A stretch of 64,000 nt of DNA from Stenotrophomonas maltophilia D457 (GTDB lineage: Bacteria; Pseudomonadota; Gammaproteobacteria; Xanthomonadales; Xanthomonadaceae). The notes beneath the pieces were generated by a model. The model was given only the letters and a program-made list of their open reading frames with translations. It searched no databases and was not told the origin of the DNA. This document shows, one piece after another, positions 24,820 through 32,977 of this stretch; the first letter of the stretch is position 1, and the number at the start of each line of letters is the position of its first letter. The stretch spans positions 3,443,001-3,507,000 of the forward strand of contig NC_017671.1 of NCBI RefSeq assembly GCF_000284595.1, given 5' to 3'. A program made the position numbers and the translations under genes.

Positions 24820-25716
24820 TTATTCGTAGCCGAAGGCCTTCAGCGCGGCCTCGTCGTCGGACCAGCCTTCACGCACGCGCACCCAGGTTTCCAGGAACAC
24901 CTTGGCCCCGAACAGACGCTCCATCTGCAGGCGGGACTTGGCGCCGATCTCCTTCAGGCGGGCGCCGCCCTTGCCGATCACGATGGCCTTCTGCCCCTCG
25001 CGCTCGACCCAGATCACCGCACCGATGCGCAGCAGGTTGCCATCCTCGGTGAAGCGCTCGATCTCGACGGTGGTTGCGTACGGCAGTTCCTCGCCGAGCT
25101 GGCGCATCAACTGCTCGCGCACCAGTTCACCGGCCAGGAAACGCTGGCTGCGATCGGTGATCTCGTCCTCGCCGAACATCGGCGGGGCTTCCGGCAGCAG
25201 CTTCAGCACGTCGCGCACCAGTGCTTCCAGGCCGTTGCGCTTCTGCGCCGAGATCGGGTGCACGGCGGCGAAATCACGACCTTCGGTCACCTGCTGCAGG
25301 AACGGCAGCAGCGCGCCCTTTTCCTTCAGGCGATCGATCTTGTTGACCACCAGCACCACCGGGATGCCGGCGTCGCGCAGCACGTTGAACGCCAGGCTGT
25401 CCTCTTCATCCCAGCGACCGGCTTCGATCACCAGCAGCCCTGCATCGACGCCTTCCAGCGAGCCACGCGCGGCGCGGTTCATCACCCGGTTCATCGCCCG
25501 CTTCTGCACCTTGTGCAGGCCAGGGGTGTCGACCAGGATCAGCTGGCCTTCCGGATAGGTGGCGATGCCCAGCAGGCGATGGCGCGTGGTCTGCGGACGG
25601 TTGGAGACGATGCTGACCTTGGCGCCGACCAGGGCATTGGTCAGGGTCGACTTGCCCACGTTCGGGCGGCCGATGACGGCCACGCTGCCGCAATGATGGG
25701 GAGTTTGTTCGCTCAC
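24820..25716 (-). CDS. era: GTPase Era, 16S rRNA maturation factor
   Basis: 298 aa. G1 [14 protein letters not shown] near the N-terminus, G2 [12 protein letters not shown]3 DTPGLHK, G4 NKID, then a C-terminal KH domain with [11 protein letters not shown]. Era binds the 3' end of 16S rRNA and couples small-subunit assembly to growth. The ATG overlaps the rnc stop by 4 bp, the classic rnc-era arrangement in proteobacteria, where RNase III processes the same rRNA precursor and its own mRNA. Confidence 0.97.
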   Translation of the reverse strand: MSEQTPHHCGSVAVIGRPNVGKSTLTNALVGAKVSIVSNRPQTTRHRLLGIATYPEGQLILVDTPGLHKVQKRAMNRVMNRAARGSLEGVDAGLLVIEAGRWDEEDSLAFNVLRDAGIPVVLVVNKIDRLKEKGALLPFLQQVTEGRDFAAVHPISAQKRNGLEALVRDVLKLLPEAPPMFGEDEITDRSQRFLAGELVREQLMRQLGEELPYATTVEIERFTEDGNLLRIGAVIWVEREGQKAIVIGKGGARLKEIGAKSRLQMERLFGAKVFLETWVRVREGWSDDEAALKAFGYE

Positions 25717-26393
25717 TTGGAATCCAGTTGTGCTAGGACGGCCGCAGCCGCCTGTTGTTCGGCAAGCCGCCGCGAGGCGCCTTCGCCCTCGGTGCTGGCG
25801 GCCGGGTCGGCTACGTTGCAGCGTACCCGGAAGTGCTTGGCGTGGTCGTCACCGGATTCTGACACCAGTTCATACTGCGGCAACGCCTTCTGTCGGGCCT
25901 GCAGCCATTCCTGCAGGCGGGTCTTGGGGTCCTTCTCGGGCCGGCCGGAGGCCGGCAGTGCCTCGATCGAAGCGCTGAACCAGGACAGTACCACCGCCCG
26001 GCAGGCCTCGAAGCCGGCATCCAGGTAGATCGCAGCCACCACGGCTTCCACCGCGTCGGCCAGGATCGAATCACGACGGTGGCCGCCGGACTTCATTTCG
26101 CCCGGACCCAGGATCAGTCGATCGCCCAGTTCCAGGGTGCGCCCGATCACCGCCAGCGCGCCTTCACGCACCAGCTCGGCGCGGGCACGGGTCATCGCGC
26201 CTTCGTCAGCCTTGGGCCAGCGCTGGTACAACGCCTCGGCCGCCATCATGTTGACGATGCTGTCGCCCAGGAACTCCAGGCGCTCGTTGTGTGGCGCACC
26301 GGCACTGCGATGCGTCAGCGCCTGCTTCAGCAGCGCCGGGTCGCGGAAGGGATGACCGATCAGGTCACCACGTTGGAAAGGTTTATTCGGCAC
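25713..26393 (-). CDS. rnc: Ribonuclease III
   Basis: 226-aa double-strand-specific endoribonuclease. Signature [15 protein letters not shown] at about residues 37-51 with the catalytic acids Glu and Asp, [12 protein letters not shown] carrying the second pair, and a dsRNA-binding domain from about 155 ([20 protein letters not shown]...) . It matures 16S and 23S rRNA and cuts sRNA-mRNA duplexes. It overlaps DUF4845 by 11 bp upstream and era by 4 bp downstream. Confidence 0.97.
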   Translation of the reverse strand: MPNKPFQRGDLIGHPFRDPALLKQALTHRSAGAPHNERLEFLGDSIVNMMAAEALYQRWPKADEGAMTRARAELVREGALAVIGRTLELGDRLILGPGEMKSGGHRRDSILADAVEAVVAAIYLDAGFEACRAVVLSWFSASIEALPASGRPEKDPKTRLQEWLQARQKALPQYELVSESGDDHAKHFRVRCNVADPAASTEGEGASRRLAEQQAAAAVLAQLDSK

Positions 26394-26766
26394 CGCTTCG
26401 GGTCAGGTCCTGGGATGAATCGAATTTGCCAACCACGTCCAGGTTGCCGACCAGCGGACGGCGCACTTCGTAGTTGACCTTGAGGGTCCAGCCATTGTCG
26501 CGGCGGTCGAACTTCACGTTGGCCGGCTTCACGTTTTCCGAGTAGTTGATGTACAGCCGCTTGAAGAACAGATCCTGGATCCGGGCCGGTTCCATGCTGC
26601 CCACACCCGGCTCGTTGGCCAGGCTCTTCATCGCCGAGCGCACCGCGTAATACTCCTGGTACATCGGGAACAGCTTCATGCCGATGTAAAGGAAGAAACC
26701 GACCACGATCAGGACCGCCAGGAACGAGGTCAGGGTCATGCCACGCTGCGTGTTCATCGTCTTCAT
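26383..26766 (-). CDS. DUF4845 inner-membrane protein with prepilin-like N-terminus
   Basis: 127 aa from ATG 26766, preceded by GGGGAGAAC. The N-terminus [20 protein letters not shown] followed by [20 protein letters not shown] looks like a class III signal: basic leader, RG cleavage site, MTL and a hydrophobic helix, but the Glu at +5 is replaced by Ser. The rest is a small periplasmic alpha/beta domain. DUF4845 is widely found between lepB and rnc in beta- and gammaproteobacteria, and its role is unknown. Its position in the secretion/ribosome operon and tight overlap with rnc suggest a housekeeping function at the membrane. Confidence 0.88.
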   Translation of the reverse strand: MKTMNTQRGMTLTSFLAVLIVVGFFLYIGMKLFPMYQEYYAVRSAMKSLANEPGVGSMEPARIQDLFFKRLYINYSENVKPANVKFDRRDNGWTLKVNYEVRRPLVGNLDVVGKFDSSQDLTRSGAE

Positions 26767-26818
26767 TGCGTTCTCCCCAGATACGCGTTGGATGTGAAAA
26801 TACTCGGTTGATGCCCGA

Positions 26819-27613
26819 TCAGTTGATGCTCGAGCCGATCCGCGACGGCTCGAAGCCATCCTTGCAGAACCAGCCCTGGCAGTTCAGCCAGATCAGGAAG
26901 GCCTTGCCGCGCAGGTTTTCTTCCGGCAGCAGGCCCCAGAAACGGCCATCGTCGCTGTTGTCACGGTTGTCGCCCATCACAAGGTACTTGCCGGCCGGCA
27001 CGGTCCACTGGCCCTGGCCACGCGGATAGTCGGTCTCCAGCACGGTGTGGGTTCGACCCGGCAGGTGTTCGACCAGCAGGTTGGCACCCTCGCCCTGGCC
27101 CTTGTGGCCTGCATAGATGCCCTTGTTGTCGTACTTCAGCGGTTCGCCGTTGAGGATCACGCCGTCGCCTTCGAAGACCACGGTGTCGCCCGGCACGCCG
27201 ATGACGCGCTTGATGAAGTTCTCACCCTTGGCCGGATCGTTGTCGCTGTGGCCGGGGAAGTGGAACACCACCACGTCGCCGCGCGACGGCTCGCCAAACG
27301 GCACGATCTTGGTGTTGCTGATCGGCAGGCGCAGGCCGTAGGAGAACTTGTTGACCAGGATGAAGTCGCCGATCAGCAGGTTCGGCATCATCGAGCTGGA
27401 CGGGATCTTGTACGGCTCGGCGATGAAACTGCGCACGATCAGCACGATCGCCAGCACCGGGAAGAACGCACGCGAGTAATCCACCAGCACCGGCTCGGAG
27501 TCGAGCAGGCCCGCGCGCTGGGCGCGACGCTTGGCGAGGTACAGCTTGTCCGCGAGCAGGATCAGGCCCGAGGCCAGGGTCAGCACGACCAGGAGGATCT
27601 CAAACAGTTTCAT
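26819..27613 (-). CDS. lepB: Signal peptidase I
   Basis: 264-aa membrane serine protease that removes signal peptides. Two N-terminal membrane helices (about 5-21 and 50-64), the catalytic Ser74 in KIPSSSMMPNLLIGDF, and the catalytic Lys135 in FIKRVIGVPGD; box E VMGDNRDNSDDGRFWG is intact. The protein ends DGFEPSRIGSSIN with two Cys before it (CQGWFCKDG), likely periplasmic. It is encoded between lepA and DUF4845 on one strand. A hairpin (ACCGGCCC / GGGCCGGT, 27642-27661) sits between lepA and lepB and may tune their ratio. Confidence 0.96.
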   Translation of the reverse strand: MKLFEILLVVLTLASGLILLADKLYLAKRRAQRAGLLDSEPVLVDYSRAFFPVLAIVLIVRSFIAEPYKIPSSSMMPNLLIGDFILVNKFSYGLRLPISNTKIVPFGEPSRGDVVVFHFPGHSDNDPAKGENFIKRVIGVPGDTVVFEGDGVILNGEPLKYDNKGIYAGHKGQGEGANLLVEHLPGRTHTVLETDYPRGQGQWTVPAGKYLVMGDNRDNSDDGRFWGLLPEENLRGKAFLIWLNCQGWFCKDGFEPSRIGSSIN

Positions 27614-27668
27614 TCAGGGTCCTTTGCAACGTCACCAGACGACCGGCCCCGCAGGGCCGGTGCGGGCC

Positions 27669-29477
27669 TTACTTGTTGTCCATCTGCAGGACGGCCAGGA
27701 ACGCTTCCTGCGGAATCTCCACGCGTCCGACCTGCTTCATGCGCTTCTTGCCTTCCTTCTGCTTTTCCAGAAGCTTCTTCTTGCGCGAAACGTCGCCACC
27801 ATAGCACTTGGCCAGCACGTTCTTGCGCATGGCCTTGACCGTGGTGCGGGCGATGATCTGCGAGCCGACGGCGGCCTGGATGGCCACGTCGAACATCTGG
27901 CGCGGGATCAGGTCCTTCATCTTCTCGCACAGCTCGCGGCCACGTCGGTCAGCGTGGCTGCGGTGCACGATCAACGACAGCGCATCGACCTTGTCACCAT
28001 TGATCAGCACGTCCACGCGCACGAACGGGCCTGCGTCGAAGCGCACGAAGTGGTAATCGAGCGAGGCATAGCCGCGGCTGACCGACTTCAGCTTGTCGAA
28101 GAAGTCCAGCACCACCTCGGCCATCGGCAGCTCGTAGCTGATCTGCACCTGGCTGCCCAGGTAGTTGATGCCGATCTGGCTGCCGCGCTTTTCTTCGCAC
28201 AGCTTGATGATGTTGCCGATGTACTCCTCGGGGGTGAGCACGTTGGCGCGGATGATCGGTTCGCGGATTTCCTCGACCTGGTTCACCGCCGGCAGCTTGG
28301 CCGGGTTGTCCATGTTGATGATCGAGCCATCGGTCTTCAGGACCTCATACACCACCGTCGGCGCGGTGCTGATCAGGTCCAGGTTGTATTCGCGCTCCAG
28401 GCGCTCCTGCACGATTTCCATGTGCAGCATGCCCAGGAAGCCGCAGCGGAAGCCGAAGCCCATCGCTTCGGAGCTTTCCGGCTCGAAACGCAGCGCGGCA
28501 TCGTTCAGGCGCAGCTTGTCCAGCGCTTCGCGCAGGTCCGGGTAGTCTTCGGCATCGACCGGGAACAGGCCGGCGAACACGCGCGGCTGCATTTCCTGGA
28601 AGCCCGGCAGCGGCTTCGGCGCCGGATCGCCGGCCAGGGTGAGGGTGTCGCCGACCGGCGCGCCATGCACGTCCTTGATGCTGGCGGTGACCCAGCCCAC
28701 TTCACCGGCACGCAGCGCCGGCAGCACCTTGCGCTTCGGCGTGAACACGCCGACGTTGTCGACCTGGTGGTTGCGGCCGGTCGACATCACCTGCAGCTTG
28801 TCACCGGCCTTGATCTCGCCCTGCATCACGCGCACCAGCGACACCACGCCGAGGTAGTTGTCGAACCACGAGTCGATGATCAGCGCCTGCAGCTTGTCGG
28901 TGTCGCGCGGCGCCGGCGGCGGAATGCGGTGCACGATCGCTTCCAGCACGTCCTGCACGTTGAGGCCGGTCTTGGCACTGACCGGCACGGCGTCGGAGGC
29001 ATCGATGCCGATCACGGCCTCGATCTCGGCCTTGGCGCGCTCGATGTCGGCGGTGGGCAGGTCGATCTTGTTGATCACCGGCACCACTTCCAGGCCCTGC
29101 TCCACGGCGGTGTAGCAGTTGGCCACCGACTGGGCTTCCACGCCCTGCGCCGCATCGACCACCAGCAGCGCGCCTTCGCAGGCGGCCAGCGAGCGGCTGA
29201 CTTCATAGGAGAAGTCGACGTGGCCGGGGGTGTCGATGAAGTTCAGGTGGTAGGTCTGCCCGTCCTTGGCCAGGTACGGCAGTGACACCGACTGCGCCTT
29301 GATCGTGATGCCACGCTCGCGCTCGATCGGATTGGAATCGAGCACCTGCGCTTCCATCTCGCGGGCCTGCAGGCCACCGCAGAGCTGGATGATGCGGTCG
29401 GCCAGCGTGGACTTGCCGTGGTCGACATGGGCGATGATGGAGAAGTTGCGGATGTTCCGCATCGAATCAGAAGACAT
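27669..29477 (-). CDS. lepA: Elongation factor 4 (back-translocase GTPase)
   Basis: 602 aa, normal length. G1 [13 protein letters not shown] near the N-terminus, then [26 protein letters not shown] and NKIDLP; the C-terminal LepA-specific domain ends [22 protein letters not shown], a basic tail that enters the ribosomal A site. It remodels stalled ribosomes and helps 30S biogenesis. The usual start is [12 protein letters not shown]; the internal Met6 (MRNIRNF) is possible because no clear ribosome site precedes Met1. It begins the lepA-to-recO run, following a hairpin terminator after mucD. Confidence 0.96.
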   Translation of the reverse strand: MSSDSMRNIRNFSIIAHVDHGKSTLADRIIQLCGGLQAREMEAQVLDSNPIERERGITIKAQSVSLPYLAKDGQTYHLNFIDTPGHVDFSYEVSRSLAACEGALLVVDAAQGVEAQSVANCYTAVEQGLEVVPVINKIDLPTADIERAKAEIEAVIGIDASDAVPVSAKTGLNVQDVLEAIVHRIPPPAPRDTDKLQALIIDSWFDNYLGVVSLVRVMQGEIKAGDKLQVMSTGRNHQVDNVGVFTPKRKVLPALRAGEVGWVTASIKDVHGAPVGDTLTLAGDPAPKPLPGFQEMQPRVFAGLFPVDAEDYPDLREALDKLRLNDAALRFEPESSEAMGFGFRCGFLGMLHMEIVQERLEREYNLDLISTAPTVVYEVLKTDGSIINMDNPAKLPAVNQVEEIREPIIRANVLTPEEYIGNIIKLCEEKRGSQIGINYLGSQVQISYELPMAEVVLDFFDKLKSVSRGYASLDYHFVRFDAGPFVRVDVLINGDKVDALSLIVHRSHADRRGRELCEKMKDLIPRQMFDVAIQAAVGSQIIARTTVKAMRKNVLAKCYGGDVSRKKKLLEKQKEGKKRMKQVGRVEIPQEAFLAVLQMDNK

Positions 29478-29576
29478 AGGTGGCGGCGGCGCGCGGCGTC
29501 GTCAGGGTAACGGTCGATTATCGCACGCCCAGCGCCCGGCCGCGAAAACCGGCTGCCGGGCACCGGCCCGGAACGA

Positions 29577-29604
29577 CCGAAGCCCCGCCGGGGCGGGGCT
29601 TCGG
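29577..29604 (-). terminator. Strong hairpin between mucD and lepA
   Basis: 13-bp stem CCGAAGCCCCGCC / GGCGGGGCTTCGG with a 2-nt loop, 40 bp after the mucD stop; no long U-run, so termination may be partial. Confidence 0.6.
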
Positions 29605-29642
29605 GGGAGGCCCAGGGGCCGCCGGAGCGGCCCCGGCAGGCC

Positions 29643-31175
29643 CTACTGGCCGGCCTTGACCGCCACGAAGGCGCTGTTGCCATTGGCCGTGCGGACCAGC
29701 AGCATGACCACGTCGTCCTTCTTGAAGCTGGACAGCGCCCGGTTCAGGGCATCCACACTGCCGACCGCGACGCGGCCGACCTGCAGGATCACCATGCCCG
29801 GCGACAGGCCGGCATCACGCGCCGCCTGGCCCTTGACCCCGGTGATGCGCACGCCTTCGTTGCCGTTGAGCCCGAACTGCTTGCGCTGAGCCGCGCTCAG
29901 GTCGCTCACGTCCAGCCCCAGCAGGGCATTGGCCCCGGTCTGCGGCGCCGCCTCGGCACCGCCGGCCGACGGCCCGCGGGCACTGGCCTGCCCGTCTTCA
30001 CTCAGGGCGGTCAACGTGGCACTGAGGTCATGCGGCTTGCCGTCGCGGTACACCACCAGGTTCACCTTGCTGCCCGGCGCCATCGCACCGATCAGCGGCG
30101 GCAGGTCGGACCAGCTGTTGACCGGGCTGCCGTTGACCGAGCGGATGACGTCGCCCACCTGCACGCCGGCCTTGGCGGCCGCACTGCCGGCCACGATCTG
30201 GTTGACCAGGGCGCCACGGCTGTCCGGCAGGCCCAGGCCCTGCGCCTTCAGCGAATCGATCGGCTCCACGACCGCGCCGAGCTGGCCGCGGGTGACCTTG
30301 CCGCTCTTCTTGATCTGCTCCACCGCGCTCATCGCCAGGTCGATCGGGATCGCGAAGCTGATGCCCATGTAGCCGCCGGACGCGGAGAAGATCTGCGAGT
30401 TGATGCCGACCACTTCGCCGCGGGTGTTCAGAAGAGGGCCACCGGAATTGCCCTGGTTGATCGCCACGTCGGTCTGGATGAACGGCACATAGCGCTGGTC
30501 GGGGCCGCCCGTACTGCGGCCGACGGCGCTGACCACGCCGGCGGTGACAGAATGGTCGAGGCCGAACGGCGAGCCGATCGCGACAACCCACTGCCCCGGC
30601 TTCAGGCTGTTGGAGTCACCCACGCGCACGGTTGGCAGGTTCTTCCCGTCGATCTTCAGCAGGGCGACGTCGTACTGCTGGTCGCTGCCCACCACCTTGG
30701 CGGTGAACTCACGGCTGTCGCCCAGCTTGACCTTCACGTCACTGGCGTCGGCCACCACGTGGTAATTGGTCAGCACATAGCCATCGGGCGAGATGATGAA
30801 GCCCGAGCCCATGCCACGGCCCTTGATGCTGGGGCCACCGTCTGGCCCACCCGGCCCCTGCCCCGGCATCGGGAAGTCGGGACCAAAGAAGCGGCGGAAG
30901 AACTCCGGCATGTCATCGTCGCCCATCGGGCCGCGCGCGGCCTGGCGGTTGTTGCGGACGATGGTGGTATCGACGTTGACCACGCCCGGGCCGACCTGTT
31001 CGACCAGGTTGGTGAAGTCGGGCAGGCCACTGACCAGCGGCTGCGCCGGTGCCCGCGCGGCCGCGGCTGGCGCGGGCTGGGTCTGCGCGACGGGCGCCGG
31101 CGCCTGTGCGCAGGCCACCAGGGGAAGGGTCAGGGCCAGCAGGCCAATGGCCTGCGTGCGGAGTCGGGGAGTCAT
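29643..31175 (-). CDS. mucD: Periplasmic serine endoprotease of the DegP/MucD family
   Basis: 510-aa HtrA protease/chaperone. A signal peptide ends in PLVACAQA. The triad is His139 (VLTNYHVVADA), Asp169 (YDVALLKID) and Ser244 (NQGNSGGPLL). Two PDZ domains follow (about 285-380 and 410-505). It degrades misfolded envelope proteins and, with RseA, controls sigma-E activity. It is the third gene of rpoE-rseA-mucD, the same order found in Xanthomonas and similar to algU-mucABD of Pseudomonas without mucB. The long Gly/Pro loop (about 100-116, GQGPGGPDGG) before the protease domain is typical for the xanthomonad version. Confidence 0.95.
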   Translation of the reverse strand: MTPRLRTQAIGLLALTLPLVACAQAPAPVAQTQPAPAAAARAPAQPLVSGLPDFTNLVEQVGPGVVNVDTTIVRNNRQAARGPMGDDDMPEFFRRFFGPDFPMPGQGPGGPDGGPSIKGRGMGSGFIISPDGYVLTNYHVVADASDVKVKLGDSREFTAKVVGSDQQYDVALLKIDGKNLPTVRVGDSNSLKPGQWVVAIGSPFGLDHSVTAGVVSAVGRSTGGPDQRYVPFIQTDVAINQGNSGGPLLNTRGEVVGINSQIFSASGGYMGISFAIPIDLAMSAVEQIKKSGKVTRGQLGAVVEPIDSLKAQGLGLPDSRGALVNQIVAGSAAAKAGVQVGDVIRSVNGSPVNSWSDLPPLIGAMAPGSKVNLVVYRDGKPHDLSATLTALSEDGQASARGPSAGGAEAAPQTGANALLGLDVSDLSAAQRKQFGLNGNEGVRITGVKGQAARDAGLSPGMVILQVGRVAVGSVDALNRALSSFKKDDVVMLLVRTANGNSAFVAVKAGQ

Positions 31176-31249
31176 CGGACGGCAACCTCCGGGTCGGGTG
31201 GAAAGAGGAATACGGGCCCCGCCGACGGCGGGGCGTGAAGGCGCCCGGC

Positions 31250-32125
31250 TCAGTCGCGCGGGCGCGGCGGCACCGGCAGCTCATCCTGCAGGCGCGGCTC
31301 GAACGGATAGAACGCGGCACTACCGGCGTGGGCCGGGAAGCTGGCATTGAGCGCGCCGCCAGCGGCGGGCGCCAGGCTGGAGCGCGGCCATGGCCGGGCC
31401 TGCAGCCCGCTGACCTCGCCGAACGGCAGGTTGCGGTTGGCGTTGGCCGGCACGGTCGGGGTCAACGGTGCCTGCACGGCCGCGATGGCGCGCTGCGAAG
31501 TGTCGTCGCGCTGGGCGGCACGCGCGGCCTGCTGGCTGCGCGTAGCGCTGGCACGGCGGGCGTCCTGGCGGCGGCCCGCCGCGGCCATCGCTACGGCCGG
31601 CGCAGCAGCCACGGCCACCGCGGCCGTGTCCACCGAAGCCTCGGTGACTGGGGTGGGCGCGGCCGGTGCCAGTTCCGCCTGGCTGGCGATCACCTGCGGC
31701 GCCTGCGGTTCACCCGGCGTCGCCTCCTTCAATTTCTCGCCGCCGATGAACAGGGCGACCGCGGCCACAGATGCGGCCAGCGCAGCACCGCCGCCCCAGG
31801 CGCGCCAGCCACTGCGACGCACCTGGCGACGCGGCTCGGCCTGCGGCGTCGGCTCTGCCGCAATGGCGGCCGCAACGGCGGCACTGAAGCCGGCCGGTGC
31901 CAACGCCGGGGCCTGCCCGCGCATCACGTCGCCCAGCAGCTGCCAGCGCTCCTGGCAGCCGGCCAGTTCGGGGTCGTGTTCCATCCGGCGCAGCAGGAAG
32001 CGCGCTTCATCGGCACCCAGCTCGCCATCGACCAGGGCCGACAGCTGCTCGCGATGGCGCTGGTCCAGGCGCTGCCCGGCGGGCGATTGATGGTTCTGCG
32101 ATTCGTTGAACGGATTACTGGTCAT
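31250..32125 (-). CDS. rseA: Anti-sigma-E factor, RseA/MucA-like
   Basis: 291 aa. The N-terminal RseA domain (about 20-90: REQLSALVDGELGADEARFLLRRM) binds sigma-E in the cytoplasm; one membrane helix is at about 125-142 (GGGAALAASVAAVALFIGG); the periplasmic part is low-complexity Ala/Pro followed by a C-terminus rich in Pro and Arg. Sigma-E is released when site-1 and site-2 proteases cut this protein. The ATG overlaps the rpoE stop by 4 bp. No rseB gene follows, so periplasmic sensing must work without RseB or with a distant one. Confidence 0.9.
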   Translation of the reverse strand: MTSNPFNESQNHQSPAGQRLDQRHREQLSALVDGELGADEARFLLRRMEHDPELAGCQERWQLLGDVMRGQAPALAPAGFSAAVAAAIAAEPTPQAEPRRQVRRSGWRAWGGGAALAASVAAVALFIGGEKLKEATPGEPQAPQVIASQAELAPAAPTPVTEASVDTAAVAVAAAPAVAMAAAGRRQDARRASATRSQQAARAAQRDDTSQRAIAAVQAPLTPTVPANANRNLPFGEVSGLQARPWPRSSLAPAAGGALNASFPAHAGSAAFYPFEPRLQDELPVPPRPRD

Positions 32126-32742
32126 ACGCGGCTCTTCTCACGGGTGGCGCTGCCGATGTCCAACAGCGGCCGGAGTTCGGTGTCGATCGCCTCGCGCGCC
32201 CGGAAGATCCGGGAACGCACGGTGCCGATCGGGCACCCCATCTTCTGCGCGATATCCTCGTAGCTCAGGCCTTCCACCTCGCGCAGGGTGATCGCCGACC
32301 GGAGTTCCTCCGGCAGCGCGTTGACGGCCTTCATGACCGTCTGTTCCAGCTCCTGGCGCATCAACTCGCGCTCGGGCGTGTCGGTGTCCCGCAGGCGGGT
32401 ACCGCTGTCGAACTGCTCGGCGTCACCGATGTCGATGTCATCGGTCGGCGGACGACGATTGTGTGAAGCCAGGTAGTTTTTGGCGGTATTCACGGCGATT
32501 CGATGCAACCAGGTTGAGAACTGGGCATCGCCACGGAAACTCCCGATCGCGCGGTAGGCACGGATGAAAGTGTCCTGGGCGACGTCCTGACATTCGCTCC
32601 AGTCGGCGATGTAGCGACCGACCAGGGCCACGACCCGATGCTGGTACTTGCGCACCAGGACATCGAACGCGGCACTCTCGCCGTGCTGCACGCGCCGGAC
32701 CAGCTCCAGATCCAGCTCCTGAGGTGTATCAACATCGGCCAT
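32122..32742 (-). CDS. rpoE: RNA polymerase sigma-E factor
   Basis: ECF sigma factor of 206 aa starting MADVDTPQELDLELVRRVQH, with AGGAG 11 bp upstream. Region 2 (YQHRVVALVGRYI, DVAQDTFIRAYRAIGSFRG, FSTWLHRIAVNTAKNYL) and region 4 (LPEELRSAITLREVEGLSYEDIA, GTVRSRIFRARE) are complete. It directs envelope stress transcription. A sigma-E type promoter lies 41-67 bp upstream of the start codon (TGAACTT-N16-TCTCA), so it activates its own operon rpoE-rseA-mucD. Confidence 0.96.
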   Translation of the reverse strand: MADVDTPQELDLELVRRVQHGESAAFDVLVRKYQHRVVALVGRYIADWSECQDVAQDTFIRAYRAIGSFRGDAQFSTWLHRIAVNTAKNYLASHNRRPPTDDIDIGDAEQFDSGTRLRDTDTPERELMRQELEQTVMKAVNALPEELRSAITLREVEGLSYEDIAQKMGCPIGTVRSRIFRAREAIDTELRPLLDIGSATREKSRV

Positions 32743-32782
32743 GAGGGGCCGCACTCCTGTCAGCCCAACCGACGTCGGGCAA

Positions 32783-32810
32783 TGAGACTGCCAATCCCGG
32801 GAAAAGTTCA
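32783..32810 (-). promoter_or_regulatory. Sigma-E autoregulatory promoter of rpoE
   Basis: On the minus strand: -35 GAACTT at 32809-32804 (with a preceding T), 16-bp spacer, -10 TCTCA at 32787-32783. This fits the GAACTT-N16-TCTNA pattern of sigma-E/AlgU promoters; start of transcription is expected near 32776. Confidence 0.8.
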
Positions 32811-32841
32811 GTCGCCGATCACCTGGCGCCGCACCAGCTTT

Positions 32842-32858
32842 TAACCACCATTCGGTTA
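32842..32858. promoter_or_regulatory. Inverted repeat TAACC-N7-GGTTA ahead of fadB
   Basis: TAACCACCATTCGGTTA lies 119-135 bp upstream of the fadB-type start codon and 32 bp behind the sigma-E promoter. It has the form of a small dimeric-repressor operator; the regulator is unknown. Confidence 0.3.
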
Positions 32859-32977
32859 GCGTCCCGATCCACGGCCATGGATCCGGGGGCGCCACTCCCC
32901 TGCTATTGGGATTTGACGCGGGGGAAACAACCTCTGGATCATAGCCGCTTCTCCATACACAACCGGATGGAACGTCC

